From contig CAIMOS010000276.1 in assembly GCA_903843135.1 (NCBI GenBank), positions 1 through 34,016 on the forward strand: a stretch of 34,016 bases of DNA. The letters run 5' to 3'. Below are positions 7,906 through 15,439 of the stretch, in pieces (position 1 is the stretch's first letter; every line of letters starts with the position of its first letter). The position numbers were made by a program, and so were the translations under genes. The stretch comes from an uncultured Ignavibacteriales bacterium (GTDB taxonomy: Bacteria; Bacteroidota; Ignavibacteria; Ignavibacteriales; Ignavibacteriaceae). The notes beneath the pieces were generated by a model, which was not told the DNA's origin, did no database searches, and saw nothing but the letters and a program-made list of their open reading frames with translations.

Positions 7906-10131
7906 TAATCTGAGGGAATTGGTTAAGACGGAAACGGAGCTGAATGCCATAGCAGCAGCGGCTATTACGGGATTTAGCATTCCGAATGCGGCGAGGGGGA
8001 TTCCGATAACATTATAAAAGAATGCCCAGAATAAATTCTGTTTTATAGTGTTAATAGTTCTGCGGGAAAGATTTACGGCTTTCGGAATTCCGCTTAGATC
8101 GCCTTTAAGAAGCACAATGCCCGCTGATTCAATAGCTATATCGGCGCCGCCGCCGATGCCAAAACCGATATCGCTCTTTACGAGAGCGGGCGAATCATTA
8201 ATGCCGTCTCCGGCCATACCTACAGTAAATCCTTTTCTTTGGAATTTTTCGATAATGCCGAGTTTATCTTCCGGCATCAGTCCGGAATAGACTTCCTCGA
8301 TTCCTGCCTGAGAGGCGGCGAACTCCGCGCTGCTTTTTTTGTCGCCAGTAGCCATTACGGGGGTGATATTCAGCGATTTAATTTTCTTTATAACTTCCAG
8401 TATTCCCGGTTTTAATTCATCTGTAACTGACAACGCGCCCGCAAGTTTTCCGTCAATCCCAAAATAAATTAAAGATGATGAGGAGTGAAACAAATTATCG
8501 TCAACCTCCGCGGGCAAATTTCCGGAATCAGTTTTCATCATAGCGAACGATCTGTTGCCGGCGAAGACTTCTTTATTATTGACAGTTCCTGAAATGCCCT
8601 GGCCCGGTACTGAGATTGCCGATTCCGCCGAAGGAATTTCAATATTAAGCTTTTTTGTATAATCAATAATTGGCACGGCAAGCGGGTGCTCCGATTTTGC
8701 TTCAAGCGCGGCAAGCAAAGCCAGTGAAGCATTATTAAATCCGTTTACAAATTTAATTTCATTGACATTTGGTTTTCCGGAGGTTATTGTGCCTGTCTTA
8801 TCGAAAATGAGGCAATTGATCCTGTGCGCCGTTTCGAGGGCTTCGCCGCTGCGGATGAGTATTCCGTTCTTGGCGCCTTTACCGGTACCGACAATTATGG
8901 CAGCGGGGGTCGCGAGTCCAAGCGCGCAGGGGCAAGCGATAATGAGTACGGAAATGAAATTTATCAGCGCTCCGCTGAAAGGAAGATCCAGGACATAAAA
9001 CCAAACGATAAAAGTAATAACCGCGATAACGATAACCACGGGTACGAAAACTGAAGAGACTTTGTCCGCCAGGTTCTGCATCGGTGCCTTGCTCGCCTGC
9101 GCGTCTTCAACTAATTTGATGATCCTGCCGAGCAGGGAATTGTCTCCTGTTGCAGTTACGCGGAACTCGAAATAACCGTTGCCGTTAATCGTACCCCCGG
9201 TGACTTTATCATCAGATGATTTCTCGACGGGAACGGGTTCTCCGGTGATCATTGATTCTTCAATGAAAGAACTTCCGGATGTTATGATTCCGTCTGCGGG
9301 AAGCTTCGCGCCGGGTTTTATAACGACCGTATCTCCGGCCGACAAATCTTCAACCGGAATTTCAACAGTGGCAGAGCCTTTTTTTATCAAAACAGTTTTT
9401 GGTCTTAGTTCGAGAAGTTTTTTTATCTCTTCGTTTGTCTTCGCTTTGGCTTTTGCTTCGAGCCATTTGCCCATCAGAATCAGAGTAACGATCATTGCGG
9501 CAGAGTCGAAATAAACGTGCGGTGTGTGATCGCCGACCGCAAAATAGTCAGGGAAAAGGGTAAGCAGAACGCTGTAGCCGTATGCCGCTCCGGTACCGAT
9601 AGCGATAAGCGAATTCATATCGAAAGAAAATAATTTCAGGTTCTTAACAAATATTGAGAAGAACCGCCGTGCAGGCAGAAACATCAGCGGGGTTGTGAGT
9701 ATGAGGAGGATTTTGTTTACGTTGTCAAGGTCGTGCCCGACGTAATTATGGAAACCGTCCCACATCATTCCCATATTGAGTATGGAGATAGGGATTGTAA
9801 GTACTAGTGAGATGATAAAATCCCTGCTGATCTCAGCGCGGTGCTTCTCAATGTGGGATGTGTCGGTGCCTGCAGAAGAGCCCTGCTTCTTGTCATTTGA
9901 GGAGGTAACAATTATATCGTAACCCGCGTCCTTCACCTTATCGACAATCTGCTGCAGCCCTTCCGGCGAAACTTCAAAAGATGCCTTTTCCGTCGCCAGA
10001 TTTACAGAAACATTTGTGCCGCCGGCTTTTGAAATAGCCTTCTCGACCCGCGTAACGCAGGCCGCGCAGGTCATACCTGCCACCGGAAACGAAAGTCTCT
10101 TTATCTCATTCATCTTTTCTTCACCATCCAA
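7888..10131 (-). CDS. copA: Copper-exporting P1B-type ATPase
   Basis: A 747-residue heavy-metal P-type ATPase. An N-terminal HMA domain carries MTCAAC (Cys22/Cys25). The metal-binding membrane motif CPC is at 400-402, the phosphorylated Asp of DKTGT at 444, and the hinge motif GDGIND has its Asp at 642. The Tyr-Asn in the FFYNVIG helix and the MAFSSVS segment in the last helix match Cu(+)-type P1B-1 pumps, so the role is ATP-driven Cu(+) export across the inner membrane. Starts at 10131 or at the internal ATG 10113 (MNEIK) are both compatible with the HMA domain. The last five residues (SRGAD) and the TAG stop lie in a degenerate copy of the 45-bp repeat. The neighbour copZ is 76 bp upstream on the same strand. 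No CueR- or CsoR-like regulator is visible. Confidence 0.95.
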   Translation of the reverse strand: MDGEEKMNEIKRLSFPVAGMTCAACVTRVEKAISKAGGTNVSVNLATEKASFEVSPEGLQQIVDKVKDAGYDIIVTSSNDKKQGSSAGTDTSHIEKHRAEISRDFIISLVLTIPISILNMGMMWDGFHNYVGHDLDNVNKILLILTTPLMFLPARRFFSIFVKNLKLFSFDMNSLIAIGTGAAYGYSVLLTLFPDYFAVGDHTPHVYFDSAAMIVTLILMGKWLEAKAKAKTNEEIKKLLELRPKTVLIKKGSATVEIPVEDLSAGDTVVIKPGAKLPADGIITSGSSFIEESMITGEPVPVEKSSDDKVTGGTINGNGYFEFRVTATGDNSLLGRIIKLVEDAQASKAPMQNLADKVSSVFVPVVIVIAVITFIVWFYVLDLPFSGALINFISVLIIACPCALGLATPAAIIVGTGKGAKNGILIRSGEALETAHRINCLIFDKTGTITSGKPNVNEIKFVNGFNNASLALLAALEAKSEHPLAVPIIDYTKKLNIEIPSAESAISVPGQGISGTVNNKEVFAGNRSFAMMKTDSGNLPAEVDDNLFHSSSSLIYFGIDGKLAGALSVTDELKPGILEVIKKIKSLNITPVMATGDKKSSAEFAASQAGIEEVYSGLMPEDKLGIIEKFQRKGFTVGMAGDGINDSPALVKSDIGFGIGGGADIAIESAGIVLLKGDLSGIPKAVNLSRRTINTIKQNLFWAFFYNVIGIPLAAFGMLNPVIAAAAMAFSSVSVLTNSLRLSRGAD

Positions 10132-10162
10132 AGGCCGGGCAAGCCACGGCCCCTACAATTCT

Positions 10163-10202
10163 TGATACTGATACTGTTACTGACACTGTTACTGTAACTG
10201 AC
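10163..10202. repeat. Hexanucleotide (TGNNAC) tandem repeat between copZ and copA
   Basis: Six consecutive units of the form TGNNAC (TGATAC twice, TGTTAC, TGACAC, TGTTAC, TGTAAC) and a partial TGAC fill 10163-10202, in the 76-bp gap between copZ (stop at 10208) and copA. The variation at two fixed positions within a constant frame suggests an aged microsatellite. Confidence 0.75.
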
Positions 10203-10207
10203 TTCTG

Positions 10208-10417
10208 TTAATTGATAACAGAAACAACCTTGTACCCGGCTTCTTCGATAGCAGCGCTTATCTGTTCTGAAGTTACTTTTGTTTCGTCATATTTAACTTC
10301 CGCCGAACCGATCTCAACTTTCATTTCCTCGAGCGGCACCGCTGACAATTCTTTTTTTACTGCCATTGCACAATGCCCGCAGGACATTCCTTCGATAAGA
10401 TATTTTTCTGTTTTCAT
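10208..10417 (-). CDS. copZ: Heavy-metal-associated (HMA) domain copper chaperone-like protein
   Basis: A 69-residue single HMA domain with the metal-binding motif GMSCGHC (Cys13, Cys16), the length expected for CopZ-type cytoplasmic copper chaperones. It lies just upstream of copA on the same strand, so it probably delivers Cu(+) to that pump's N-terminal domain or cytoplasmic entry site. The His between the cysteines (SCGHC) is common in bacterial CopZ proteins. A lone HMA protein could in principle carry another soft metal, but the P1B-1 signature of its partner favours copper. Confidence 0.85.
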   Translation of the reverse strand: MKTEKYLIEGMSCGHCAMAVKKELSAVPLEEMKVEIGSAEVKYDETKVTSEQISAAIEEAGYKVVSVIN

Positions 10418-10613
10418 ATTTCTTTATGTCTTATTGTGAAAAAATCGCTTTGGTAATTATTTAGTCCGGCCGTTTTAATTTGCTTAAACGCCGAAACCGG
10501 AGATATCATATTTATTAGATGCACGGGATTCAAAATGGGTTTTAACAAAAACCTATCTTTAGTTAACTTTCACCGGTAAAATAATTTCTAAAATAAACTC
10601 CGGTCTGAAATAT

Positions 10614-12692
10614 ATGAAGCACAAATTAATATCCTTCCTGGTAATATTAATATCCTTTACTTCCGTCCTGACTCCCCAGAAAAGGGCATTCCGCCTGGAT
10701 GATCACTACGCGGTAAAGTCAGTTGGCAGCCCGATTCTTTCTCCCTCGGGAAAGATAATGACATTCACCGTCAGCGAATCGAATCTCGCAAAAGGCGAAT
10801 CAAAAACTTATCTGTACTTAATGAACGCAGACGGATCCGGGCTGCAGAAACTGGAGACGGGCGGGAAGAGCGTTTCTTCTCCTTTCTGGGGAATGAATGA
10901 CGGAGAGCTTTATTATATGAGAAGCGTTTCCGGCAAGCAGCAGCTTTTTATGTACCTTTTTGAAGCTAAAAAAGACACACAGCTTACGGATGTATTTATT
11001 GGCGTGAATGATCCGGTTCTGGCGCCTGACGGTAAATCCTTTTTGTTCACTGCGGAAGTTTATCCCGACTGCGGAGATGATGAAGACTGCAATAAAAAGA
11101 ATTTCGAAAGCGCGGAGAACGGGCCGGTGCAGGCATATATGTCCGATAAACTTTTGTTCCGCCACTGGACAAGCTATACACAAGGCCGCTATTCACATTT
11201 ATTCCATTACTCGCTTGAATCAAAAAGATTCACAGATCTGACTCCGGGAGAATTCAACTCACCGCCGTTTATGCTTGGCGGAGGAACAGGTTTTAATTTT
11301 TCGCCCGACGGCAAGACAGTTTGCTATATGTCAAACCACGATGTTATGCAGGCGTCTTCAACGAATTCGGATCTGTGGCTGCTTAACCTGAACGGCGGAA
11401 CTCCTGAGAACATTACAATCGCGAATAAATCGTGGGACGGCAATCCGGTCTTCTCTCCCGACGGCAAATTTATCGCCTATAAAACCCAGCGGATCCCGGC
11501 TTATGAATCGGACAGATTCCGCGTTGCTGTATATGACATCAAAAACAAAAAAGAGAAAATACTAACCGAGGAATTTGATAACTGGGTAAACGACTTCGTG
11601 TGGTCACCCGATTCAAAAGAAATATATTTTACCGGAGATGTAAAGTCATACGCCCCGATTTATAAAGTTGATATCGCATCGGGTAAAATCACGGAAGTTA
11701 AGAATCAAATCTCAACCGGCGGATTCACAATCTCTCCTGACGGTAAAAAGTTGTTTTACACTTACCGGCTGATGGAGAAGCCCGCCGAAATTTATTCTTT
11801 TGACCCTGCCGCGAAAAAAGAAATCCAACTCACTTTCTTCAATAAAGAACTTCTGGAACAGGTTGATTTCAGACCGGCTGAACATATGTGGGTGGATGGC
11901 GCTAACGGTAAAAAGGTACACGTACTGCTTGTGAAGCCCCATAACTTCGATCCTGCTAAAAAATACCCGCTCGTTATTAATGTACACGGCGGCCCGCAGA
12001 GCCAGTGGATGGACGCATACCGCGGCGACGGACAGATGTATGCAGGCTTCGGATACATTACCGCGTTCCCGAATCCGCACGGATCAACAGGCTACGGCCA
12101 GGAATACACCGCGGCTATCTCAGGTGACTGGGGCGGAAAAGTTTATGAAGATGTTATGAAAGTTACTGATTACCTTTCGGCTCTTCCTTATGTCGATAAA
12201 GACAGGGTCGGCGCGATGGGATGGTCCTACGGCGGGTATATGATGAACTGGCTGCAGGCCAATACGAAGCGCTTCAAATGTTTCGTTTCGATGATGGGGC
12301 TGTATAATATCACTTCGTTTTACGGAACAACCGAAGAACTTTGGTTCCCCGAATGGGATGTAAAAGGAACACCGTGGACATCGGACCTTTATAAAAAATA
12401 TTCGCCTTCGGAGTATGTGAAGAACTTCTCCACCCCGACACTGATTATCACCGGTGAACTGGACTACCGCGTTTCCTATACTCAGAGTCTTGAATACTTT
12501 ACGGCGCTTCAGAAACTGGGCATTGATTCAAAGATAATCGTATTTAAGAATGACGGGCACTGGCCGAGCAATATCAAATCGATGCCGCTTTATTACAACT
12601 CGCACCTTGAGTGGTTTAATAAATATCTTGGCGGAGAACCGGCGCCGTACAGCAGCGAAATGCTGATACGAAACCGCGCTTTTGAAAAATGA
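10614..12692 (+). CDS. S9 family serine peptidase (prolyl oligopeptidase/acylaminoacyl-peptidase type)
   Basis: A 692-residue protein with an N-terminal signal peptide (hydrophobic to about residue 20), placing it in the periplasm or outside. Residues about 30-400 carry repeated WD40-like/PD40 blades (FSPDGK, WSPDSK, ISPDGK), the beta-propeller that gates S9 peptidases. The alpha/beta-hydrolase domain follows, with the oxyanion motif NVHGGPQSQW, nucleophile Ser538 in GWSYGGYM, Asp617 in GELDYRV and His649 in NDGHW. It should cleave dipeptides or acyl-amino acids from short peptides, probably in peptide scavenging. Hairpins directly after the stop suggest a single-gene transcript. The exact S9 subfamily is uncertain. 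Confidence 0.92.
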   Translation: MKHKLISFLVILISFTSVLTPQKRAFRLDDHYAVKSVGSPILSPSGKIMTFTVSESNLAKGESKTYLYLMNADGSGLQKLETGGKSVSSPFWGMNDGELYYMRSVSGKQQLFMYLFEAKKDTQLTDVFIGVNDPVLAPDGKSFLFTAEVYPDCGDDEDCNKKNFESAENGPVQAYMSDKLLFRHWTSYTQGRYSHLFHYSLESKRFTDLTPGEFNSPPFMLGGGTGFNFSPDGKTVCYMSNHDVMQASSTNSDLWLLNLNGGTPENITIANKSWDGNPVFSPDGKFIAYKTQRIPAYESDRFRVAVYDIKNKKEKILTEEFDNWVNDFVWSPDSKEIYFTGDVKSYAPIYKVDIASGKITEVKNQISTGGFTISPDGKKLFYTYRLMEKPAEIYSFDPAAKKEIQLTFFNKELLEQVDFRPAEHMWVDGANGKKVHVLLVKPHNFDPAKKYPLVINVHGGPQSQWMDAYRGDGQMYAGFGYITAFPNPHGSTGYGQEYTAAISGDWGGKVYEDVMKVTDYLSALPYVDKDRVGAMGWSYGGYMMNWLQANTKRFKCFVSMMGLYNITSFYGTTEELWFPEWDVKGTPWTSDLYKKYSPSEYVKNFSTPTLIITGELDYRVSYTQSLEYFTALQKLGIDSKIIVFKNDGHWPSNIKSMPLYYNSHLEWFNKYLGGEPAPYSSEMLIRNRAFEK

Positions 12693-12700
12693 TATATTGA

Positions 12701-12727
12701 GGGTCAATGAGGATTAATCATTGACCC
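12701..12727. terminator. Perfect 10-bp-stem hairpin after the S9 peptidase
   Basis: GGGTCAATGA at 12701-12710 pairs perfectly with TCATTGACCC at 12718-12727 around a 7-base loop, 8 bp after the peptidase stop. No T-run follows, so it may stabilise the mRNA end or act with the next hairpin, more than terminate alone. Confidence 0.45.
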
Positions 12728-12742
12728 GAAGAATATACCGTA

Positions 12743-12807
12743 TGGGTTTTAGCTTTGACAATGCTTTCGTTGTTGGATATAGTCAGAGCTAAAGCCCATT
12801 TTTTATT
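12743..12807 (+). terminator. Intrinsic terminator downstream of the S9 peptidase
   Basis: A 17-bp stem is formed by 12743-12759 (TGGGTTTTAGCTTTGAC) and 12782-12798 (GTCAGAGCTAAAGCCCA), with two G-U wobbles and a 22-base loop, followed by six T residues from 12799. This is the likely end of the peptidase transcript. The long stem could also be a mobile palindromic element. Confidence 0.65.
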
Positions 12808-12940
12808 ACCAGGACAAATCAGATTCATTCCCTTATCTCCGGACCCTTTACATTAGCATTTAGGAATGCAGAGTCTTTCTTCGGCAGGGCATCAGCGAGA
12901 ATCCGGGTCGTTTGATTATACAAATGGTTTAAAATGAAGA

Positions 12941-12965
12941 AGCCCCGGTGACCGGGGCTTTCATC
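12941..12965. terminator. Short GC-rich hairpin terminator, probably bidirectional
   Basis: AGCCCCGG (12941-12948) pairs with CCGGGGCT (12952-12959) around a 3-base loop. Read on the - strand it is followed by a T-rich stretch (TTCTTCATTTT), just after the stop of the 163-residue membrane protein gene. The rest of the roughly 300-bp gap between the peptidase and this hairpin holds the two other hairpins and no gene I can support. Confidence 0.6.
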
Positions 12966-12991
12966 ACTAATCATTTATAACTAAGTAAGGT

Positions 12992-13483
12992 TTAATTCAT
13001 TCTCATTTTTTGTAAGCTGTCGTTACCGGAAGCGTAGCTTGAAAGTACATTGTTCTTATTAAAACTTCTGCTGGCAGTTCTCTGCTCGGGCGCGGGCTGA
13101 AATTCCCTGACCTGTGAACTGTAATAATTAACTTTTCTTAATTCAACCTGCTGGTTGTTAATAATCTGGAACCTCTCGCGCGGTTTTTCAGCTTTCTGTA
13201 TTCTGGCTTCAACCGGCTGTACGTGTCTGTAGTTGGCCTGGGTGATCTGTTCAGAATAATGTGCCGAAGGAATGGCCGCGAAAGCCGGAGTAACCGGAGA
13301 GTGGTACTCAGCAATTCTGGCGGTATTTTCTCTTACTCTGGTAATCGAATGTAAGGTCTTCCTTAACCAGGGCCTTTTTTCGCCGCCTCTGAGTTTATAT
13401 ATCATATATGAAAGTATTATCACAAATCCACCGATAAGTGCAAAGACTGTTAAGGACAATTTGATGATAGGTATAAGTTCCAT
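12992..13483 (-). CDS. Hypothetical single-pass membrane protein with a charged, repeat-poor tail
   Basis: A 163-residue protein I do not recognise. Residues about 5-29 form one strong membrane helix (IIKLSLTVFALIGGFVIIL), followed by a basic stretch (KLRGGEKRPWLRK) that suggests an N-out/C-in orientation. The remaining 115 residues or so are hydrophilic, rich in Gln, Arg, Asn and Ser, and likely disordered. The gene is monocistronic, with a hairpin terminator on its 3' side and a 470-bp upstream region shared with the divergent HU gene. Codon use looks like its housekeeping neighbours. Function unknown. Confidence 0.65.
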   Translation of the reverse strand: MELIPIIKLSLTVFALIGGFVIILSYMIYKLRGGEKRPWLRKTLHSITRVRENTARIAEYHSPVTPAFAAIPSAHYSEQITQANYRHVQPVEARIQKAEKPRERFQIINNQQVELRKVNYYSSQVREFQPAPEQRTASRSFNKNNVLSSYASGNDSLQKMRMN

Positions 13484-13952
13484 ATTCTCTTCGTTAATTA
13501 ATTTGATCTATGTGTTGCAAATCGCGTGCCAAATTAAAAAGCTTCAAAATAAGCTGTTTCCGAGCCAATTTTAAGTACTCAAAAAGCCCAATGTTTCAAA
13601 TTGAAACAGGTAAGAAAGATATTAAAAAATCAGTATCAAAATGAGATAGCAAAAAAGCGTGAGTGATATCACATTTAAATACCTATTAAAAATATAGCCG
13701 CTACTTTGTGATTCCGGAGATAAATGATAAACTTCCAACAATATTACACCTTTAAAATCTTGGCTCATAATAATTATTAAAATTTACAATTATAATATAG
13801 TGCAATAATTTCAATTTTGTGTTCCGGGGCAATATCTCCCCAAGGCAAGGATTCCCGGATTAATAAAACTTTGGATATTTAGGGAATAAGTCGTATTATA
13901 AGTCCCTTATTTATAATGAATTAGTTAAGTTCCGGAATACATCGGAGTATAG
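13484..13952. promoter_or_regulatory. 470-bp AT-rich divergent intergenic region upstream of the HU-like gene
   Basis: No gene found. It holds the inverted repeat TGTTTCAA-A-TTGAAACA (13592-13608), a 10-bp palindrome GTGATATCAC (13663-13672), a TATAAT-like element at 13791-13796, and a small GGGG/CCCC hairpin (13826-13841) within the likely 5' leader of the HU-like gene. The palindromes are plausible operators for either divergent gene; no regulator can be assigned from sequence. Confidence 0.4.
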
Positions 13953-14258
13953 ATGACAAAAGCTGATCTGGTTGATATAGTTGCCCAGGGAACCGGGCTT
14001 ACCAAAATTGAGACTGAGGCTGTAATAGAAGGTTTCTTCAACAGCGTTATTGAATCTTTGCGGAACGGCAAGGGCATTGAGATCCGGGGATTTGGTACTT
14101 ATAAAGTTAAGAAAAAGAAAGAGCGTTATGCCCGGAATCCTAAAACAGGAGATAAAGTATTCGTTCCCGAGCATTATGTTCCTGTATTTAAATTCTCAAA
14201 AGATTTTAAAGACCTTGTAAACAGAGGTATGAAAACTAACCCGGGTGTTGTGTTATGA
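13953..14258 (+). CDS. HU/IHF-family nucleoid DNA-binding protein
   Basis: A 101-residue protein with the full HU fold. The N-terminal helices begin MTKADLVDIVAQGTGLTK, then come the GRGFGTY-equivalent GIEIRGFGTYKV (about 45-56), the DNA-binding arm with RNPKTGDKVFVP (about 66-77), and the closing FKFSKDFKDLVN. The RNPKTG arm matches the intercalating Pro-bearing beta arm that bends DNA in HU and IHF. A GGAG motif at 13944-13947 precedes ATG 13953. The stop overlaps the next gene by 4 bp (ATGA), so the two are translationally coupled. HU versus IHF-like cannot be settled from this alone. Confidence 0.93.
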   Translation: MTKADLVDIVAQGTGLTKIETEAVIEGFFNSVIESLRNGKGIEIRGFGTYKVKKKKERYARNPKTGDKVFVPEHYVPVFKFSKDFKDLVNRGMKTNPGVVL

Positions 14259-15175
14259 GTTTGGTCTCTTGCGGGGGATGCGGAAAAGAAGTAAGCAGTG
14301 ATTATAAATTCTGTCCTTATTGCGGATCGGAAATTGATATTATTCAACAGGACGAAACAGCGCAGGCCGTTTCCGGCATTGTTGAGTTAATTATTTGCAG
14401 CAATTGCGGCGATGAGAATCCTGCTTCGGATAAAACCTGCAACAACTGCGGAACAGTCCTCTCCGGAAATAAAATTGAAAAACAGGCATACTCTGCGCCT
14501 AAGCCTGCTGTAAAACCGGAACCGGCGGTAAAACAAGTTAATACAGTTAAACCTGTTCAGAAAAATAAAAAGCAGAAATCCAAAGCGGCCCCCGGTCAGC
14601 AAGTTAAACAGGCTAATGATTTTTCAAATCAGAAAATCCTTCTGATCTTTGGCGGAATACTTGTTATCGCGCTTGTGGTAATGTTTGCCTCAGGTGCGTT
14701 TGATTCCCCGGCGCCGGTTGCTACGCAGGAAGCTATGGCTCCGCAGCAGGAACAGCCCGGCGTTGACTTAAGCATGATGCAGAGAATAAATGAGTTTGAA
14801 TCTGCAGTTCAGGCAAATCCGGCTGATATGGAAAAAACTCTTCAGCTCGGGCATATGCTTATGGACTCGAGACTGTTCGAAAGGGCGATAATATATTATA
14901 AGAAGTTTCTTGCTGTTAAACCCGCGGACACCGATGTTATGGTTGATATGGGTGTTTGTTTCTTTGAATTGCGGGACTACGCGACAGCAGATTCTGTTAT
15001 GCAGTCGGCATTAAAAATCAACCCAAGGCACCAGATAGCGCTGATGAACCTCGGAGTTGTTAATATGAACTGGGGTAAGATGGACAAAGCCAAAGATTGG
15101 CTGCAGAAGGCAGTGGATGTGAATCCCTCTTCTGAACAAGGAATTAGAGCAAAATCATTATTAGAATCACATTAA
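14255..15175 (+). CDS. Double zinc-ribbon, single-TM, TPR-repeat protein
   Basis: A 306-residue protein overlapping the HU-like gene by 4 bp. It has two N-terminal zinc ribbons: Cys6/Cys9 with Cys20/Cys23, and Cys48/Cys51 with Cys62/Cys65. A Lys/Pro/Gln-rich linker follows, then a membrane helix at about 128-150 (ILLIFGGILVIALVVMF), and C-terminal TPR-like repeats from about 178 to 300 (LGHMLMDSRLFERAIIYYKKFL, then NLGVVNMNWGKMDKAKDWL). The likely topology is cytoplasmic zinc ribbons and periplasmic TPR. Function is unknown; it presumably scaffolds protein complexes at the inner membrane. Coupling to a nucleoid protein is notable, but a functional link is only inference. Confidence 0.85.
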   Translation: MSLVSCGGCGKEVSSDYKFCPYCGSEIDIIQQDETAQAVSGIVELIICSNCGDENPASDKTCNNCGTVLSGNKIEKQAYSAPKPAVKPEPAVKQVNTVKPVQKNKKQKSKAAPGQQVKQANDFSNQKILLIFGGILVIALVVMFASGAFDSPAPVATQEAMAPQQEQPGVDLSMMQRINEFESAVQANPADMEKTLQLGHMLMDSRLFERAIIYYKKFLAVKPADTDVMVDMGVCFFELRDYATADSVMQSALKINPRHQIALMNLGVVNMNWGKMDKAKDWLQKAVDVNPSSEQGIRAKSLLESH

Positions 15176-15199
15176 AGACCAGAAACGGAGTTATATAAT

Positions 15200-15295
15200 A
15201 TGCCTTGCGGAAAAAAACGCAAACGTCATAAAATGTCTACTCATAAGCGCAAGAAAAGACTGAGAAAAAACAGACATAAAAAGAGAATCAGATAG
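15200..15295 (+). CDS. AURKAIP1/COX24 (mS38-like) small basic ribosome-associated protein
   Basis: A 31-residue, extremely basic protein (MPCGKKRKRHKMSTHKRKK, then RLRKNRHKKRIR) starting at ATG 15200 with ACGGAG at 15185-15190 as ribosome binding site. The GKKRKRHKxxTHKRKKRLRKNRHKK pattern matches the short AURKAIP1/COX24-domain proteins found throughout Bacteroidota and relatives, homologous to the mitochondrial small-subunit protein mS38 and probably a small-subunit ribosomal component. It lies 24 bp after the zinc-ribbon/TPR gene and just before tRNA-Thr. It is easily missed because of its size. The family match is by motif recall. Confidence 0.8.
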   Translation: MPCGKKRKRHKMSTHKRKKRLRKNRHKKRIR

Positions 15296-15306
15296 TTAAA
15301 TAAGAA

Positions 15307-15379
15307 GCCAACTTAGCTCAGCTGGTAGAGCAGCTCATTCGTAATGAGCAGGCCATCGGTTCAAGTCCGATAGTTGGCT
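15307..15379 (+). tRNA. tRNA-Thr (anticodon CGU)
   Basis: A 73-nt cloverleaf. Acceptor arms are GCCAACT (15307-15313) and AGTTGGC (15372-15378), with discriminator T15379. The D arm is TAGCTCAGCTGGTAGAGCA. The anticodon stem GCTCA/TGAGC encloses the loop TTCGTAA, giving anticodon CGT, which reads the Thr codon ACG. The T loop is TTCAAGT. The 3' CCA is not encoded. Confidence 0.95.
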
Positions 15380-15408
15380 CTTAAATTAACTGTGTAATTT
15401 GATTTTAT

Positions 15409-15439
15409 AGCGCCGTGATTTATCATTGGCGCTTTTTTT
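15409..15439 (+). terminator. Intrinsic terminator after tRNA-Thr
   Basis: AGCGCC (15409-15414) pairs with GGCGCT (15428-15433), with the stem extended inward by TGAT/ATCA, and is followed by seven T residues. It probably ends the HU-like/TPR/mS38-like/tRNA transcript. Confidence 0.85.

Noticed and set aside
12743-12807. Insertion sequence end or attachment site
   Set aside because: No transposase or integrase is nearby and the T-run after the stem fits a terminator better.
13826-13841. Riboswitch in the HU-like gene leader
   Set aside because: Only a 4-bp GC hairpin is visible; no known riboswitch core could be recognised.
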